Positions 63,524 through 64,000 of a DNA stretch of 64,000 nucleotides are shown here, in pieces; the first letter of the stretch is position 1, and each line of letters opens with the position of its first letter. Under the pieces are notes generated by a model, which saw only the letters and a program-made list of their open reading frames with translations, was not told where the DNA came from and did no database searches. A program made the position numbers and the translations under genes. The DNA comes from Treponema denticola (lineage in GTDB: Bacteria; Spirochaetota; Spirochaetia; Treponematales; Treponemataceae), in the NCBI RefSeq assembly GCF_024400535.1, contig NZ_CP038800.1, positions 868,001 to 932,000 on the forward strand, given 5' to 3'.

Positions 63524-64000
63524 ATGAATAATTATTTCGTAAGAAGATTGCTGTTGATTATTCCAACATTTGTAGGAATAACTCTGGTAGTTTTTGCAGT
63601 AACGCGCATCGTTCCCGGAGGTCCTATTGAAAGGGCTATTATGCAGAGAATGTTGGCCCAAGAAGGTAAAGCAGGAAAAACAAGCAGACAAGACTCTCAG
63701 CCCCTTAATGCTGAGGCTTTAGCTGAACTTGCAGCCTTTTACGGTTTTGACAAACCTTGGCCTATAGCTTATCTCGAATGGATGGGAAGCCTTTTAAGGG
63801 GAGATATGGGACGTTCTACAAAATACAACGATCCGGTATTTCAGATGATTGTAAGTAAATTCCCTATATCTTTAAGATTCGGTATTATTTCGGTTATTTT
63901 GATTTATTCAATATGTATTCCATTGGGTATCAAAAAAGCCCTAAAACACCGGAGCCTTTTTGATAACGTTTCTTCGGTGTTTATATTTATAGGTTATGCT
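63524..64000 (+). CDS. oppB: Oligopeptide ABC transporter permease OppB-type, N-terminal part
   Basis: 159 codons are visible; the gene runs off the right edge. MNNYFVRRLLLIIPTFVGITLVVFAVTRIVPGGP is the usual first span of OppB/DppB. Next comes the periplasmic loop with LAAFYGFDKPWPIAYLEWMGSLLRGDMGRSTKYNDPV, then the start of span 2 (ISLRFGIISVILIYSICIPLGI). SD TTGGAG lies 8 bases before the ATG. With the two upstream binding lipoproteins it forms a peptide uptake system; oppC, oppD and oppF are expected beyond the window. Confidence 0.92.
   Translation, partial: MNNYFVRRLLLIIPTFVGITLVVFAVTRIVPGGPIERAIMQRMLAQEGKAGKTSRQDSQPLNAEALAELAAFYGFDKPWPIAYLEWMGSLLRGDMGRSTKYNDPVFQMIVSKFPISLRFGIISVILIYSICIPLGIKKALKHRSLFDNVSSVFIFIGYA

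Overview
The window looks like chromosome of an oral treponeme, most likely Treponema denticola or a very close relative. The reasons are a methionine gamma-lyase with spirochaete-type sequence, a tmRNA whose tag reads AENNDSFDYALAA (the tag I remember for T. denticola), a spirochaete flagellar hook cluster (flgN-flgK-flgL-fliW-csrA), many lipoproteins with loose spirochaetal lipoboxes, treponemal leucine-rich repeats, and AT-rich core genes. The species call rests on recall and no search was run.

Layout. 1-8.9 kb: the end of galactokinase, an ATP-grasp enzyme, a NIF3 protein, two divergent ion/amino-acid antiporters, an EamA exporter and methionine gamma-lyase. 9-12.6 kb: single-chain pyruvate:ferredoxin oxidoreductase, which with the lyase suggests fermentation of amino acids through 2-oxoacids. 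12.7-19.8 kb: tmRNA and a classic minus-strand operon rpsB-tsf-frr-uppS-cdsA-dxr-rseP (translation plus isoprenoid and envelope lipid synthesis). 19.9-21.9 kb: maf and two small exported proteins. 22-25.4 kb: accessory genes (Rpn-family nuclease, a repeat/LRR surface lipoprotein, an orphan membrane protein). 25.5-30 kb: hook-associated proteins with the FliW-CsrA flagellin control pair. 30-36 kb: a CpXC protein, a beta-propeller exported protein, a sugar-type binding lipoprotein and an acyl-CoA synthetase. 36-44 kb: minus-strand genes (ParB-like, lipoprotein, M23 peptidase, recJ, nucleoside phosphorylase, MFS).

43.9-53.1 kb is the accessory heart of the window. It is clearly GC-richer than its surroundings (36 of 60 G/C at 48541-48600 against 19 of 60 at 33061-33120). 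It carries two near-identical multi-repeat lipoproteins with C-terminal SUMF1/FGE-type (C-type-lectin-fold) domains, one of them cut by a single in-frame stop. Between them lie a four-helix-bundle protein and an HU-like/DUF4469 protein. AT-rich GGTAATTGGTAATT-type repeats separate the genes. A RelBE-type toxin-antitoxin pair and Rpn gene debris follow. 53.2-64 kb returns to core genes: DacA-type carboxypeptidase, asnS, a probable outer-membrane protein, a fused PyrD-PyrK, and an oligopeptide ABC system (two tandem binding proteins and the start of the permease).

The most intriguing unexplained structure is a family of intergenic double hairpins. They have a constant frame (GAGTTT - variable stem - AAAC[A/G]TC) and stems whose two arms change together. 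They lie in front of flgK, pyrD-pyrK and relBE, and at the 3' end of the large SUMF1 lipoprotein. Second is the pairing of SUMF1/lectin-fold lipoproteins with an S23/Avd-like four-helix-bundle gene, which recalls diversity-generating retroelement cargo without a visible reverse transcriptase or template repeat.
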